DNA of 5,775 nt from Thioalkalivibrio sp. (GTDB taxonomy: Bacteria > Pseudomonadota > Gammaproteobacteria > Ectothiorhodospirales > Ectothiorhodospiraceae): contig SLNI01000007.1 in assembly GCA_007133115.1 (NCBI GenBank), positions 1 to 5,775 on the forward strand, given 5' to 3'. How positions within the stretch are numbered: the stretch's first letter is position 1; the number at the start of each line of letters is the position of its first letter. The translations under genes and the position numbers were made by a program. Below, piece by piece: positions 1 to 5,775 of this stretch. Under the pieces are notes generated by a model that had not been told where the DNA came from, did no database searches, and worked only from the letters and a program-made list of their open reading frames with translations.

Positions 1-725
1 ACGAACAGGTCCGAGTTCCGGGTCAGGCGGAACTGGTAGCAGCCGGTCACCTTCATGCCCTGAAAAAGCTCGTCCACGTGCGCGTGCAGGATCGACGACA
101 GGAACACGAATTCGTTGGGGCTGGTCGCCACCTCCTTCGGCAGCCGAACGACCCGCGGCAATGAACGCGGGGCCTGTACCACCGCTCGGCGGGATTCCCG
201 CCCGAACGCATCCTTGCCCTTCAGCGTCACGATGAAGTTCAGGCTCTTGTTCAGGATGCGGGGGAAGGGGTGCGCCGGGTCCAGGCCGATAGGGCTCAAT
301 ACCGGTTGCAGCTGCTCCTGGAAGTAATTTTTCACCCAGGTCTGCTGTGCGTCGTTCCAGTGGGTGCGCCGGATGAAGTGAACATCTTGCTTGGCCAGCG
401 CCGGAATCAGAACCTCGGTCAGGGTGCGGTATTGCTCGGTGACCAGCGCGTGCGCGCCGTTGCTGATCTTGGCCAGCTGCTCCTGAGCCGACAGCCCGTC
501 CGGTCCGGGTGTCTGAACATTCAATGCGACCTGTTGCCGGAGCGAGCCCACCCGAACCTCGAAGAACTCGTCGAGGTTGGTCGACGAGATGCAGAGAAAT
601 CGAAGCCGCTCGAGCAGGGGGAAGCTCTCGTCGAGAGCCAGTTCGAGCACGCGCCGATTGAATTCGAGCAGGGAAAGCTCGCGGTTCAGGTAGAGCTCTG
701 GATTGGTGAGGTCGATGTCGTTCAT
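1..725 (-). CDS. ppk1: Polyphosphate kinase 1, N-terminal part (runs off left edge)
   Basis: PPK1 reversibly transfers the gamma phosphate of ATP to inorganic polyphosphate. Reading the minus strand from the ATG at 725 gives 241 uninterrupted codons with no stop before the edge. The segment covers the N-terminal domain and the beginning of the next domain, about a third of a usual protein of roughly 690 residues; the catalytic histidines lie outside the window. Recognisable family motifs are NRELSLLEFNRRV (14-26), STNLDEFFEVRVG (48-60), LSPIGLDPAHPFPRILNKS (143-161) and FRLTRNSDL (232-240). Asn50 in STNLDEF aligns with E. coli Asn45, known to contact the ATP base. The start is uncertain: an in-frame ATG at 746 would add seven residues (MPPPSRA) and has a weak AGG eight bases before it, while the 725 ATG has no clear Shine-Dalgarno. 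I prefer 725 because the conserved N-terminus begins right after it. The gene lies 125 nt downstream of argF on the same strand. Family assignment is very secure. Confidence 0.95.
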   Translation of the reverse strand, partial: MNDIDLTNPELYLNRELSLLEFNRRVLELALDESFPLLERLRFLCISSTNLDEFFEVRVGSLRQQVALNVQTPGPDGLSAQEQLAKISNGAHALVTEQYRTLTEVLIPALAKQDVHFIRRTHWNDAQQTWVKNYFQEQLQPVLSPIGLDPAHPFPRILNKSLNFIVTLKGKDAFGRESRRAVVQAPRSLPRVVRLPKEVATSPNEFVFLSSILHAHVDELFQGMKVTGCYQFRLTRNSDLF

Positions 726-780
726 GGCGCGGCTTGGAGGGGGCATCCAGGGAGCCTAAACCACTTCAGGATTCGGGTAT

Positions 781-837
781 AGCGCGGCTTCGTTACAACC
801 CCCACGGGGAACTCCCGTGGCTTGTCAGGCCCGCGCT
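781..837. repeat. Nested inverted repeat in the argF-ppk1 gap, possible argF terminator
   Basis: The centre is a perfect 7-bp stem, CCACGGG (802-808) and CCCGTGG (814-820), with a 5-nt loop. It is flanked by ACAA (795-798) and TTGT (822-825), which also pair, and then by AGCGCGG (781-787) and CCGCGCT (831-837), another perfect 7-bp pair. The structure begins 14 nt after the argF stop, the usual place for a 3' end hairpin. Neither strand has a convincing U-run after it (GGGUUGU on the argF-sense strand), so it may be a Rho-assisted 3' end, an RNA-stabilising structure or a pause site rather than a classic intrinsic terminator. The rest of the 726-850 gap holds no gene and no promoter I can support. 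Confidence 0.5.
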
Positions 838-850
838 GTGCATGATGCCC

Positions 851-1759
851 TCAGGCCGCGAACAGGAACTCGATCAGCGCTTTCTGCGCGTGCAGGCGAT
901 TCTCGGCTTCGTCCCAGACCACACTCTGCGGTCCCTCGAGCACCTCGGTGGTGACTTCCTCTTCCCGATGTGCCGGCAGGCAGTGCATGAACAATGCATC
1001 CGGCCGGGCCAGCGCCATCAGCGGCTCGTCCACGATGAATTTCGAGAAGGCCTGGCGCCGGGCGCTCTTTTCATCCTCCTGACCCATACTCGCCCAGACG
1101 TCCGTGACGACGAGGTCCGCATCCCGCACTGCGTCCCGTGGGTCACGCACGAGTTCGAATGCGGAACCCGCGGCTGCGGCAATTGCGGGGTCCGGGTCGT
1201 AGCCAGCGGGGCAGGCCGCCACCAGGGTGAAACCCATCTGATGGGCGGCGTGGATGTAGCTGTTGCACATGTTGTTGCCATCACCGATCCAGGCGACCCG
1301 CTTGCCGCCAATGTCACCGCGATGTTCCAGGTAGGTCTGCAGATCGGCCAGGATCTGTGCGGGATGTTCGTGATCGGTGAGGCCGTTGATCACGGGTACC
1401 GTCGAGTACCGTGCGAAACGCTCGATCTTTTCATGCTCGTAGGTCCGGATCATCACGCCGTCGACCATCCGCGACAGCACCCGGGCGGTATCCTCGATCG
1501 GCTCACCACGCCCGAGCTGCGTGTCTCTCGGTGACAAAAACAGCGCGTGGCCACCGAGCTGCAGCATGCCGACCTCGAACGAGACCCGGGTGCGTGTGGA
1601 GGATTTTTCGAAAATCATCCCCAGCGTCTTGCCACGCAGCAGGTGGTCGTGGGGAATCCCCGAGCGGGTTTCCCCCTTCAACTCGACCGCGCGGTCGAGA
1701 ATCCGGCGAACTTCGTTCCCGGTGAGGTCGGAAAAAGATAGAAAATGCTGAAGACTCAT
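851..1759 (-). CDS. argF: Ornithine carbamoyltransferase, anabolic
   Basis: This cytosolic enzyme makes citrulline from ornithine and carbamoyl phosphate, the sixth step of arginine synthesis. The 302-residue product is the normal length for the family. Visible motifs in order: the carbamoyl-phosphate loop SSTRTR (53-58), HPAQ (132-135), the second-domain start [13 protein letters not shown] (155-167), the ornithine-side SMG loop in DVWASMG (220-226), and HCLPAHR (259-265) with the active-site Cys260. The SMG and HCLP motifs separate it from aspartate carbamoyltransferase. Its ATG overlaps the argD stop as ATGA, and AAAGGG seven bases upstream, inside argD, serves as ribosome binding site, so translation is probably coupled to argD. 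The biosynthetic gene argD directly upstream argues for the anabolic enzyme rather than a catabolic ArcB; no arcA or arcC is visible. No key residue is missing. Confidence 0.97.
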   Translation of the reverse strand: MSLQHFLSFSDLTGNEVRRILDRAVELKGETRSGIPHDHLLRGKTLGMIFEKSSTRTRVSFEVGMLQLGGHALFLSPRDTQLGRGEPIEDTARVLSRMVDGVMIRTYEHEKIERFARYSTVPVINGLTDHEHPAQILADLQTYLEHRGDIGGKRVAWIGDGNNMCNSYIHAAHQMGFTLVAACPAGYDPDPAIAAAAGSAFELVRDPRDAVRDADLVVTDVWASMGQEDEKSARRQAFSKFIVDEPLMALARPDALFMHCLPAHREEEVTTEVLEGPQSVVWDEAENRLHAQKALIEFLFAA

Positions 1760-2952
1760 GCGGTAACCCTTTGTCTTTCATCGCGCGTCAGGAGCTCCAT
1801 CGTGATCTCCGAAACGGTGTCCGCGATTTCGGTGGCCTGCCGTTGGTTGATGATGAGCGGAGGCAGCAGACGGATGATCCGTTCCGCCGTGACGTTGATC
1901 AGAAGGCCGCGGTCGAGTGCAGTGCGCACCAGTTCGCCAGCGGGCCGATCGAGTTCGACGCCCAGCATCAGGCCCCGCCCCCGGATCTCGAGGACTTCCG
2001 GGCGGTGGCCGAGGCGTTCCTGCAACATCCGGAGCAGGTCCGCTCCACGCCGGGCCGCCTCCTCGCAGATCGCTTCCTCCTGCATCACGTCGAGTACCGC
2101 GAGCGCGGCGCGGCAGACCAGGGGATTGCCGCCGAAGGTGGTGCCGTGCATCCCGGGAGTGAACAGATCCCGCGCGCGACCGGCCACCAGGCTGGCCCCG
2201 ATCGGAACGCCATTGCCCAGCCCCTTGGCGAGGCTCAGCACATCCGGGAGGATGCCTTCGTGCTGGAAGGCAAACCACTCCCCGGTGCGCCCGATGCCCG
2301 CCTGGATCTCGTCGAGCATGAGGAGCCAGTCGTTCTGGCTGGCGAGCGCACGCAGATCCTGGAGGTAGCCGTCTGGAGGCACGCGGATCCCACCTTCGCC
2401 GGTAATGGGTTCGACGAGGATCGCGGCCACCTCGGGATCGTCCCGGTATTCGGCAACCGCCGTCGAATCACCAAACGGCACCCGGAGGAAGCCGGATACC
2501 AGCGGCTCGAACCCCTTCTGGATCCGCGGATTTCCGGTGGCGGAAAGCGTCGCAAGGGTGCGGCCGTGAAAGCTGCCCTCCATCACGATGATTTTGGGGT
2601 TGACGATGCCGCGCCGATGCCCATGCAGGCGCGCAAGCTTGATCGCGGCTTCGTTGGCTTCGGCCCCGGAATTGCAGAAAAACGCCTGGTCCATACCCGC
2701 GAGGGCGCAAAGGCGCCGCGCCAGCTGTTCCTGCAATGGAATGCGGTAGAGGTTGGAGGTGTGGATGAGGGTCTGCGCCTGGTCGGCGATCGCGGCGGCG
2801 ATCTTGGGATGGGCATGCCCCAACCCACAGACCGCGATGCCGGACAGCGCATCCAGGTAGCGTCGACCCTCGGTATCCCAAAGCCAGGCGCCTTCACCCC
2901 GTTCGAACGCGACCGGAAGCCGGTTGTAGGTACTTTGCAGCGCATCACTCAT
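1756..2952 (-). CDS. argD: Acetylornithine aminotransferase (PLP class III)
   Basis: This enzyme converts N-acetylglutamate 5-semialdehyde plus glutamate to N-acetylornithine and 2-oxoglutarate in arginine synthesis. Relatives such as E. coli ArgD also act on succinyl-diaminopimelate in lysine synthesis. The 398-residue protein shows the class III fold markers: SGAEANEAA (95-103, PLP phosphate site), GSFHGRT (126-132), EPITGEGG (181-188), [12 protein letters not shown] (213-224, with Asp214 contacting the PLP ring nitrogen), the Schiff-base lysine Lys243 in [13 protein letters not shown], and HGTTFGGNP (269-277). The frame is open back to 3402, but that extension is only the antisense of sodB. 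The ATG at 2952 is chosen because homology starts there and GGAGAG (2962-2957) precedes it at good spacing. The last codon runs into argF through ATGA. AstC or GabT are related alternatives, but pairing with argF favours ArgD. The leader just upstream contains competing hairpins and may regulate expression. Confidence 0.95.
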   Translation of the reverse strand: MSDALQSTYNRLPVAFERGEGAWLWDTEGRRYLDALSGIAVCGLGHAHPKIAAAIADQAQTLIHTSNLYRIPLQEQLARRLCALAGMDQAFFCNSGAEANEAAIKLARLHGHRRGIVNPKIIVMEGSFHGRTLATLSATGNPRIQKGFEPLVSGFLRVPFGDSTAVAEYRDDPEVAAILVEPITGEGGIRVPPDGYLQDLRALASQNDWLLMLDEIQAGIGRTGEWFAFQHEGILPDVLSLAKGLGNGVPIGASLVAGRARDLFTPGMHGTTFGGNPLVCRAALAVLDVMQEEAICEEAARRGADLLRMLQERLGHRPEVLEIRGRGLMLGVELDRPAGELVRTALDRGLLINVTAERIIRLLPPLIINQRQATEIADTVSEITMELLTRDERQRVTA

Positions 2953-2984
2953 CGCACTCTCCGAATAAAGAAGGCCGGTGGCAT
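2949..2984 (-). CDS. Possible 11-codon arginine-containing micro-ORF overlapping argD start
   Basis: An ATG at 2984 opens a frame reading [11 protein letters not shown], then TGA at 2951-2949. The stop overlaps the argD ATG in an ATGA arrangement. Three of eleven residues are arginine (CGG, AGA, CGA), placed near the end where a ribosome would sit on the argD initiation region. The ATG lies in the loop of the hairpin just upstream of argD, and the frame runs through its 3' arm. I see no Shine-Dalgarno before this ATG. Short frames with several Arg codons occur by chance in GC-rich DNA, so translation is unproven and this is a candidate only. Confidence 0.15.
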   Translation of the reverse strand: MPPAFFIRRVR

Positions 2985-3004
2985 CCAATGAAGGCGCACC
3001 GGCC
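2964..3004 (-). terminator. Intrinsic-terminator-like hairpin between sodB and argD
   Basis: On the transcribed strand GGCCGGTG (3004-2997) pairs perfectly with CACCGGCC (2980-2973), an 8-bp GC-rich stem with a 16-nt loop that can form a small inner CAT/ATG pair. The 3' arm is followed at once by TTCTTTATT (2972-2964), seven U of nine. This fits an intrinsic terminator for sodB. Its U-run ends one base before the argD Shine-Dalgarno at 2962, so any argD transcript with a normal leader must pass through it. It could therefore act as an attenuator or only a partial terminator. The strength estimate is by eye. Confidence 0.55.
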
Positions 3005-3034
3005 CGGGAGCCGTTCCGCCCGGTGCAAACCGGG
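2996..3034 (-). promoter_or_regulatory. Alternative hairpins upstream of the sodB-argD terminator (attenuator-like leader)
   Basis: Two more segments can pair with each other or with the terminator's 5' arm. CCCGGT (3034-3029) and ACCGGG (3024-3019) form a 6-bp stem with a TTGC loop. The overlapping GCACCGG (3026-3020) can instead pair with CCGGTGC (3002-2996), which would take bases from the terminator stem. Counting the terminator arms as segments 3 and 4, the leader allows pairings 1:2 with 3:4, or 2:3 alone, as in amino-acid-operon attenuators. No leader peptide start lies before segment 1; the sodB stop codon is about 26 nt upstream of it. The repeated CCGG core could also be coincidence in GC-rich DNA. 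Confidence 0.35.
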
Positions 3035-3059
3035 GGGTACAGATGCTCGAATTGTCGAC

Positions 3060-3641
3060 CTATTTCATCTGACTGGCAACGAAGTCCCAGTTCACCACGT
3101 TCCAGAAACCCTCGAGGTATTTCGGGCGCAGGTTGCGGTAGTCGATGTAATAGGCATGCTCCCAGACATCCACGGTCAGCAGCGGCGTCTTGCCGTCGCG
3201 GATGGGGTTGGCGGCATTCGAGGTATTGACGATTTCCACGGAACCGTCGGCGTTCTGCACCAGCCAGGTCCAGGCGGAACCGAAGTTGTTTACCGCCATG
3301 TCCGTGAACTTTTCCTTGAAGGCCCCGAAGGACCCGAAGGCAGCACTGATGGCGTCGGCGACCTTGCCGACCGGCTCGCCACCGCCATTGGGGCTCATGC
3401 AATTGAAGTAGAACGTGTGGTTCCAGACCTGGGCGCCATTGTTGAAGATGCCGCCGGCCGGGGCGTTGCGGATGATGTCTTCCAGCGAGGCACTCTCGAA
3501 CTCACTACCGGGCAGGAGACCGTTGAGCTTGGTCACGTAGGTGGCGTGGTGCTTGTCGTGGTGAAACTCCAGGGTCTCCGCCGAGATATGCGGTTCCAGC
3601 GCATTCTTCTCATACGGCAGTGCGGGCAGTTCGTAAGCCAT
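3060..3641 (-). CDS. sodB: Iron superoxide dismutase
   Basis: This cytoplasmic enzyme disproportionates superoxide to oxygen and hydrogen peroxide. The product is 193 residues, the same length as E. coli SodB and closely similar throughout. Metal ligands are His27, His75 (VWNHTF), Asp158 and His162 (DVWEHAYY signature, 158-165). Gln71 in FNNGAQVWNH is the outer-sphere glutamine in the position typical of the iron type; manganese enzymes carry it elsewhere. HDKHHATYV (28-36) and GSAWTWLV (121-128) are also characteristic. There is no signal peptide, which fits the cytosol. The ATG at 3641 is preceded by AAGGAG (3654-3649) at good spacing. Downstream lies a terminator-like hairpin and then argD on the same strand. 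The metal type is inferred from sequence; cambialistic use of manganese cannot be excluded. Confidence 0.96.
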   Translation of the reverse strand: MAYELPALPYEKNALEPHISAETLEFHHDKHHATYVTKLNGLLPGSEFESASLEDIIRNAPAGGIFNNGAQVWNHTFYFNCMSPNGGGEPVGKVADAISAAFGSFGAFKEKFTDMAVNNFGSAWTWLVQNADGSVEIVNTSNAANPIRDGKTPLLTVDVWEHAYYIDYRNLRPKYLEGFWNVVNWDFVASQMK

Positions 3642-3666
3642 GCAGGATCTCCTTGTGTATGGACTG

Positions 3667-3684
3667 CGCAGATCACGCAGATAT
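3667..3684. repeat. Tandem 9-bp repeat in the sodB leader
   Basis: CGCAGATCA (3667-3675) is followed directly by CGCAGATAT (3676-3684), sharing seven identical bases at a 9-bp period. On the sodB-sense strand it reads ATCTGCGTG ATCTGCGCA and lies about 13 nt upstream of the ribosome binding site. It could be part of a dispersed intergenic repeat, a protein-binding direct repeat, or chance. Confidence 0.4.
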
Positions 3685-3698
3685 CTAGAGGACGTCGA

Positions 3699-3727
3699 AA
3701 GATAGACATACGTTCCGCAGGATGCAA
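3699..3727 (-). promoter_or_regulatory. sodB: Weak sigma-70-like promoter candidate for sodB
   Basis: On the minus strand TTGCAT (3727-3722) and TATCTT (3704-3699) are separated by exactly 17 bases. They match the consensus at three and four of six positions. Transcription would begin near 3692, giving an approximately 50-nt leader that includes the 9-bp tandem repeat. It is the best-spaced pair I found between sodB and the divergent transporter gene, but weak. No matching promoter could be supported for the plus-strand transporter. Confidence 0.25.
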
Positions 3728-3730
3728 TTC

Positions 3731-3747
3731 CCGACGCGAGTAGTCGG
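3731..3747. repeat. Short inverted repeat in divergent intergenic region
   Basis: CCGAC (3731-3735) and GTCGG (3743-3747) form a 5-bp inverted repeat with a 7-bp spacer. It sits just upstream of the candidate sodB -35 region and about 150 bp upstream of the transporter start. It could be an operator half-site pair or a chance palindrome; no known regulator site was recognised. Confidence 0.25.
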
Positions 3748-3898
3748 CTTTGAAACCCGCCCGACGGAGCAGCTTCGATGCCGTATCATGGGCATACCTT
3801 GAACTGCACGGCTTTCGGAGAATCGATTCCTTGTTGCCGCGATTCGCGCTGAAGGTACTGTTGCCGGGCCGCGATGTTCGGTGGCAGAGGTCCATCCG

Positions 3899-5380
3899 GT
3901 GAGTACGCCTCCCCGACTGGTTGCGCCGCCGTCCTCCGGGAGTGCCGGTCTGGCCCGGTGGGGTCGCTGGGTCGGGCCGGCAGTGTTCGCGGTTTTTCTG
4001 CTGTGGCCGCCGACCGGAAGCTTCGATTCCGATGCCTGGGTGGTCCTCGGCCTCACCCTGTTCATGGCCATCTGGTGGATCACGGAAGCGGTCCCGATCC
4101 CGGTCACCGCGGCCTTGCCGGTTGCGTTGCTCCCCGTCCTCGGTGTGGTGCCCATCGCCGAGGCGACCGCACCGTACGCGAATCCCTTGATCTTCCTGTT
4201 CGTCGGTGGATTCGCTGTCGCGTTGGCGGTGCAGCGCTGGAACCTGCACCGGCGCCTGGCGCTGGCGATTCTGGATTTCTCGGGTAATCGTCTGGATCGT
4301 CTGGTGGGGGGCTTCATGCTGGCTACCGCCGGGCTCAGCATGTGGGTCAGCAACACCGCTACGGCCGCACTCATGCTGCCCATTGCGCTCTCGGTGCTGG
4401 GCGTGGTCGAAGCCGATCCGGAGGCACGCAAGGCCGGTTCGCGCCCGGCCATCGCACTTCTGCTCGGGATCGCCTTCGCGGCCAATATTGGCGGAATGGC
4501 GACGCTGATCGGTTCGCCCCCCAATGCGCTTACGGCCGCATTCCTCAACGAACGCTACGGGCTGGAAATCGGTTTCGTGCAATGGCTCATGATGGGCCTG
4601 CCGATCGCAGGTCTGTTGCTGGCATTTACCTGGTGGTCGCTGACCCACTGGGTGTTCCCGGTACATCGAATCGGCCTCACGGGCCTTGGAGACATGATTG
4701 CGCAACAGCGCGTGGAACTGGGCGGCTGGTCTTCCGCGGAACGCAGGGTGGCGATCATCTTCGGTGCGGTCGCCATGGCCTGGTTGTTGCGTCCGCTGCT
4801 CAATCACTCGCTGCCGCTGAACCTGACCGATGCGGGGATCGCCGTACTGGGGGCCGTGGTGCTGTTTCTTCTTCCGTCAGGCCACCCCGAGCAGCGTTTT
4901 CTGCTCGCATGGGAGAACACGCGCGACCTTCCCTGGGGTGTGTTGATCCTGGTTGGAGGGGGCTTGAGCCTGGGGGCCGCGATCGAAAGCAGCGGGCTCG
5001 CCGGCCTGATCGCCGAGAGTCTGCAGGACGCGGTGCAGATGCCCTTCTGGATTCTGATCTTCGGGGTCATTCTGCTGACCATGAGCCTCAGCCACGTGAC
5101 CAGCAATACGGCCACGGCCGCCACCCTGCTGCCCCTGGTGGCGGCCTTGGCCGTGCAGACGTCCACCGCGCCGCTCGTCCTGACGGTGCCGGTCGCGCTC
5201 GCGGCATCTGCAGCCTTCATGCTTCCCGTGGCGACCCCGCCAAACGCCATCGTGTTCGGCAGCGACCGTCTGACGGTACTGAACATGGTCCGTGGTGGCG
5301 CTTTACCCACCGTTGCTTCCATAGTGTTGCTGGTTCTGGTGGCTCAGTTCTGGGTGGGACGCGTGCTCGGGTCGGGCTGA
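3899..5380 (+). CDS. DASS/SLC13 family sodium-coupled anion transporter
   Basis: An inner-membrane secondary transporter of the divalent anion:Na+ symporter family, which imports dicarboxylates, citrate or sulfate with sodium. From the GTG at 3899 the protein is 493 residues, normal for the family. Features in order: WWITEAVPIPVTA (59-71); the first hairpin motif SNTATA (151-156); GGMATLIGSPPN (198-209); and, in the second inverted half, SNTATA (403-408) and ATPPNA (445-450). Paired SNT motifs form the sodium and carboxylate sites in the Vibrio VcINDY structure. Many hydrophobic helices are visible. The frame is also open from a GTG at 3881, but AGAGG (3886-3890) stands eight bases before the 3899 GTG, whereas nothing precedes 3881, so I chose 3899. 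Dicarboxylate and sulfate specificity cannot be told apart by eye. The next gene starts 21 nt downstream and is probably co-transcribed. Confidence 0.92.
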   Translation: MSTPPRLVAPPSSGSAGLARWGRWVGPAVFAVFLLWPPTGSFDSDAWVVLGLTLFMAIWWITEAVPIPVTAALPVALLPVLGVVPIAEATAPYANPLIFLFVGGFAVALAVQRWNLHRRLALAILDFSGNRLDRLVGGFMLATAGLSMWVSNTATAALMLPIALSVLGVVEADPEARKAGSRPAIALLLGIAFAANIGGMATLIGSPPNALTAAFLNERYGLEIGFVQWLMMGLPIAGLLLAFTWWSLTHWVFPVHRIGLTGLGDMIAQQRVELGGWSSAERRVAIIFGAVAMAWLLRPLLNHSLPLNLTDAGIAVLGAVVLFLLPSGHPEQRFLLAWENTRDLPWGVLILVGGGLSLGAAIESSGLAGLIAESLQDAVQMPFWILIFGVILLTMSLSHVTSNTATAATLLPLVAALAVQTSTAPLVLTVPVALAASAAFMLPVATPPNAIVFGSDRLTVLNMVRGGALPTVASIVLLVLVAQFWVGRVLGSG

Positions 5381-5401
5381 GGGTACCCGGCGGAGGGGCA
5401 A

Positions 5402-5775
5402 GTGAGACGTTTCCTGAATGACCTTTTGTGGCTATTGCCGGTCCCGCTGGCATTGATCGTTTTTCACCAATTCGCGCTCGATGCGTCCGATGCGGTGCTG
5501 GGTGTGATCGTTGTGGTTCTGGCGCTGGTGATGGCCTCGGGACTCTGGCTGCGGGCGTTGGTACGTCGCCGGCTCTTCCTGGCGGGAGCTCTGTGCCCGA
5601 AGAGTTTCTGGCACCGGCGATTGCGTGGCGGCGTCGGCCTGGCGGCCGCGGCCCTGATTCTTGCAGTGCCGCTGGCGGTGATCCTGCTGGTCTCGACAGC
5701 CCGCCCCTCCAGTGCGTACTTTCTGTTCGCGCTGGTGGTCAATGTCCCGGTGCTCGTGGCGCTTTGGCAGATGGG
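5402..5775 (+). CDS. Unrecognised multi-spanning membrane protein, N-terminal part (runs off right edge)
   Basis: A GTG at 5402 with a strong GGAGG (5392-5396) five bases before it opens a frame of 124 codons with no stop before the edge. I do not recognise the family. The product begins MRRFLNDLLWLLP and shows four likely membrane segments at about residues 8-25, 31-53, 76-99 and 104-123. A basic loop between segments 2 and 3 (RALVRRRLFL, and HRRLRGG at 71-77) suggests that loop faces the cytoplasm. It follows the DASS transporter by 21 nt and is probably in the same transcript, so it could be an accessory membrane subunit, an unrelated transporter or a membrane enzyme. No catalytic motif is visible in this part. 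That it is a real gene is fairly sure from the ribosome site, spacing and hydrophobic periodicity. Confidence 0.75.
   Translation, partial: MRRFLNDLLWLLPVPLALIVFHQFALDASDAVLGVIVVVLALVMASGLWLRALVRRRLFLAGALCPKSFWHRRLRGGVGLAAAALILAVPLAVILLVSTARPSSAYFLFALVVNVPVLVALWQM

Noticed and set aside
734..1534. Plus-strand open frame (266 codons) opposite argF
   Set aside because: Antisense shadow of argF, whose motifs are complete on the other strand.
1771..2991. Long plus-strand open frame (406 codons) opposite argD
   Set aside because: It is entirely antisense to a clear argD and has no recognisable domain. GC-rich coding DNA commonly yields such mirror frames.
2953..3402. N-terminal extension of the argD frame up to 3402
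   Set aside because: The added 150 residues come from sodB DNA read in another frame and do not resemble any aminotransferase. The ATG at 2952 has a proper ribosome site and starts the conserved sequence.
2988..3743. Plus-strand open frame (251 codons) opposite sodB
   Set aside because: Antisense shadow of sodB extending into the intergenic region; no family resemblance.
3785..3826. Possible plus-strand promoter (TATCAT near 3785, TTGAAC near 3799) for the transporter
   Set aside because: No partner element at acceptable spacing reaches a convincing match, so no promoter is claimed.
3881..3898. Upstream GTG start for the DASS transporter
   Set aside because: No Shine-Dalgarno precedes 3881, while AGAGG precedes the GTG at 3899 at good spacing. 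Kept only as an alternative.
3533..4807. Minus-strand open frame (424 codons) spanning the 5' ends of sodB and the transporter
   Set aside because: Low-complexity Arg/Gln/His-rich translation opposite the DASS gene and out of frame with sodB; both real genes are well supported.

Overview
The window is a stretch of GC-rich bacterial chromosome with compact, ordinary housekeeping genes. The GC-rich codon use, the iron-type superoxide dismutase closely resembling the E. coli enzyme, and the argD-argF arrangement suggest a gammaproteobacterium, perhaps a Chromatiales/Ectothiorhodospiraceae-like lineage. The lineage is inferred from the look of the proteins only; no marker gene settles it.

Layout. 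The left two thirds are on the minus strand and read right to left: sodB (Fe superoxide dismutase, 3641-3060), argD (acetylornithine aminotransferase, 2952-1756), argF (ornithine carbamoyltransferase, 1759-851) and the N-terminal third of ppk1 (polyphosphate kinase, 725 to beyond the left edge). argD and argF share an ATGA stop/start overlap and form a two-gene arginine biosynthesis unit. ArgD makes N-acetylornithine; after deacetylation by an enzyme not seen here, ArgF turns ornithine into citrulline. The right third is on the plus strand: a DASS/SLC13-type sodium-coupled anion transporter (3899-5380), followed after 21 nt by the start of an unrecognised multi-spanning membrane protein that runs off the right edge. 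A divergent intergenic region (3642-3898) separates the two halves.

Non-coding structure. The 107-nt sodB-argD gap holds four GC-rich segments that can pair 1:2, 2:3 or 3:4 on the transcribed strand. The last hairpin is followed by a U-rich run directly before the argD ribosome binding site, which is the geometry of a transcription attenuator. An 11-codon reading frame ending in Arg-Arg-Val-Arg overlaps the argD start codon. The 125-nt argF-ppk gap contains a nested inverted repeat, and the sodB leader contains a 9-bp tandem repeat. No mobile element, tRNA, rRNA or CRISPR array was seen. No clearly novel multi-gene system is present; the sodB-argD leader is the most interesting item.
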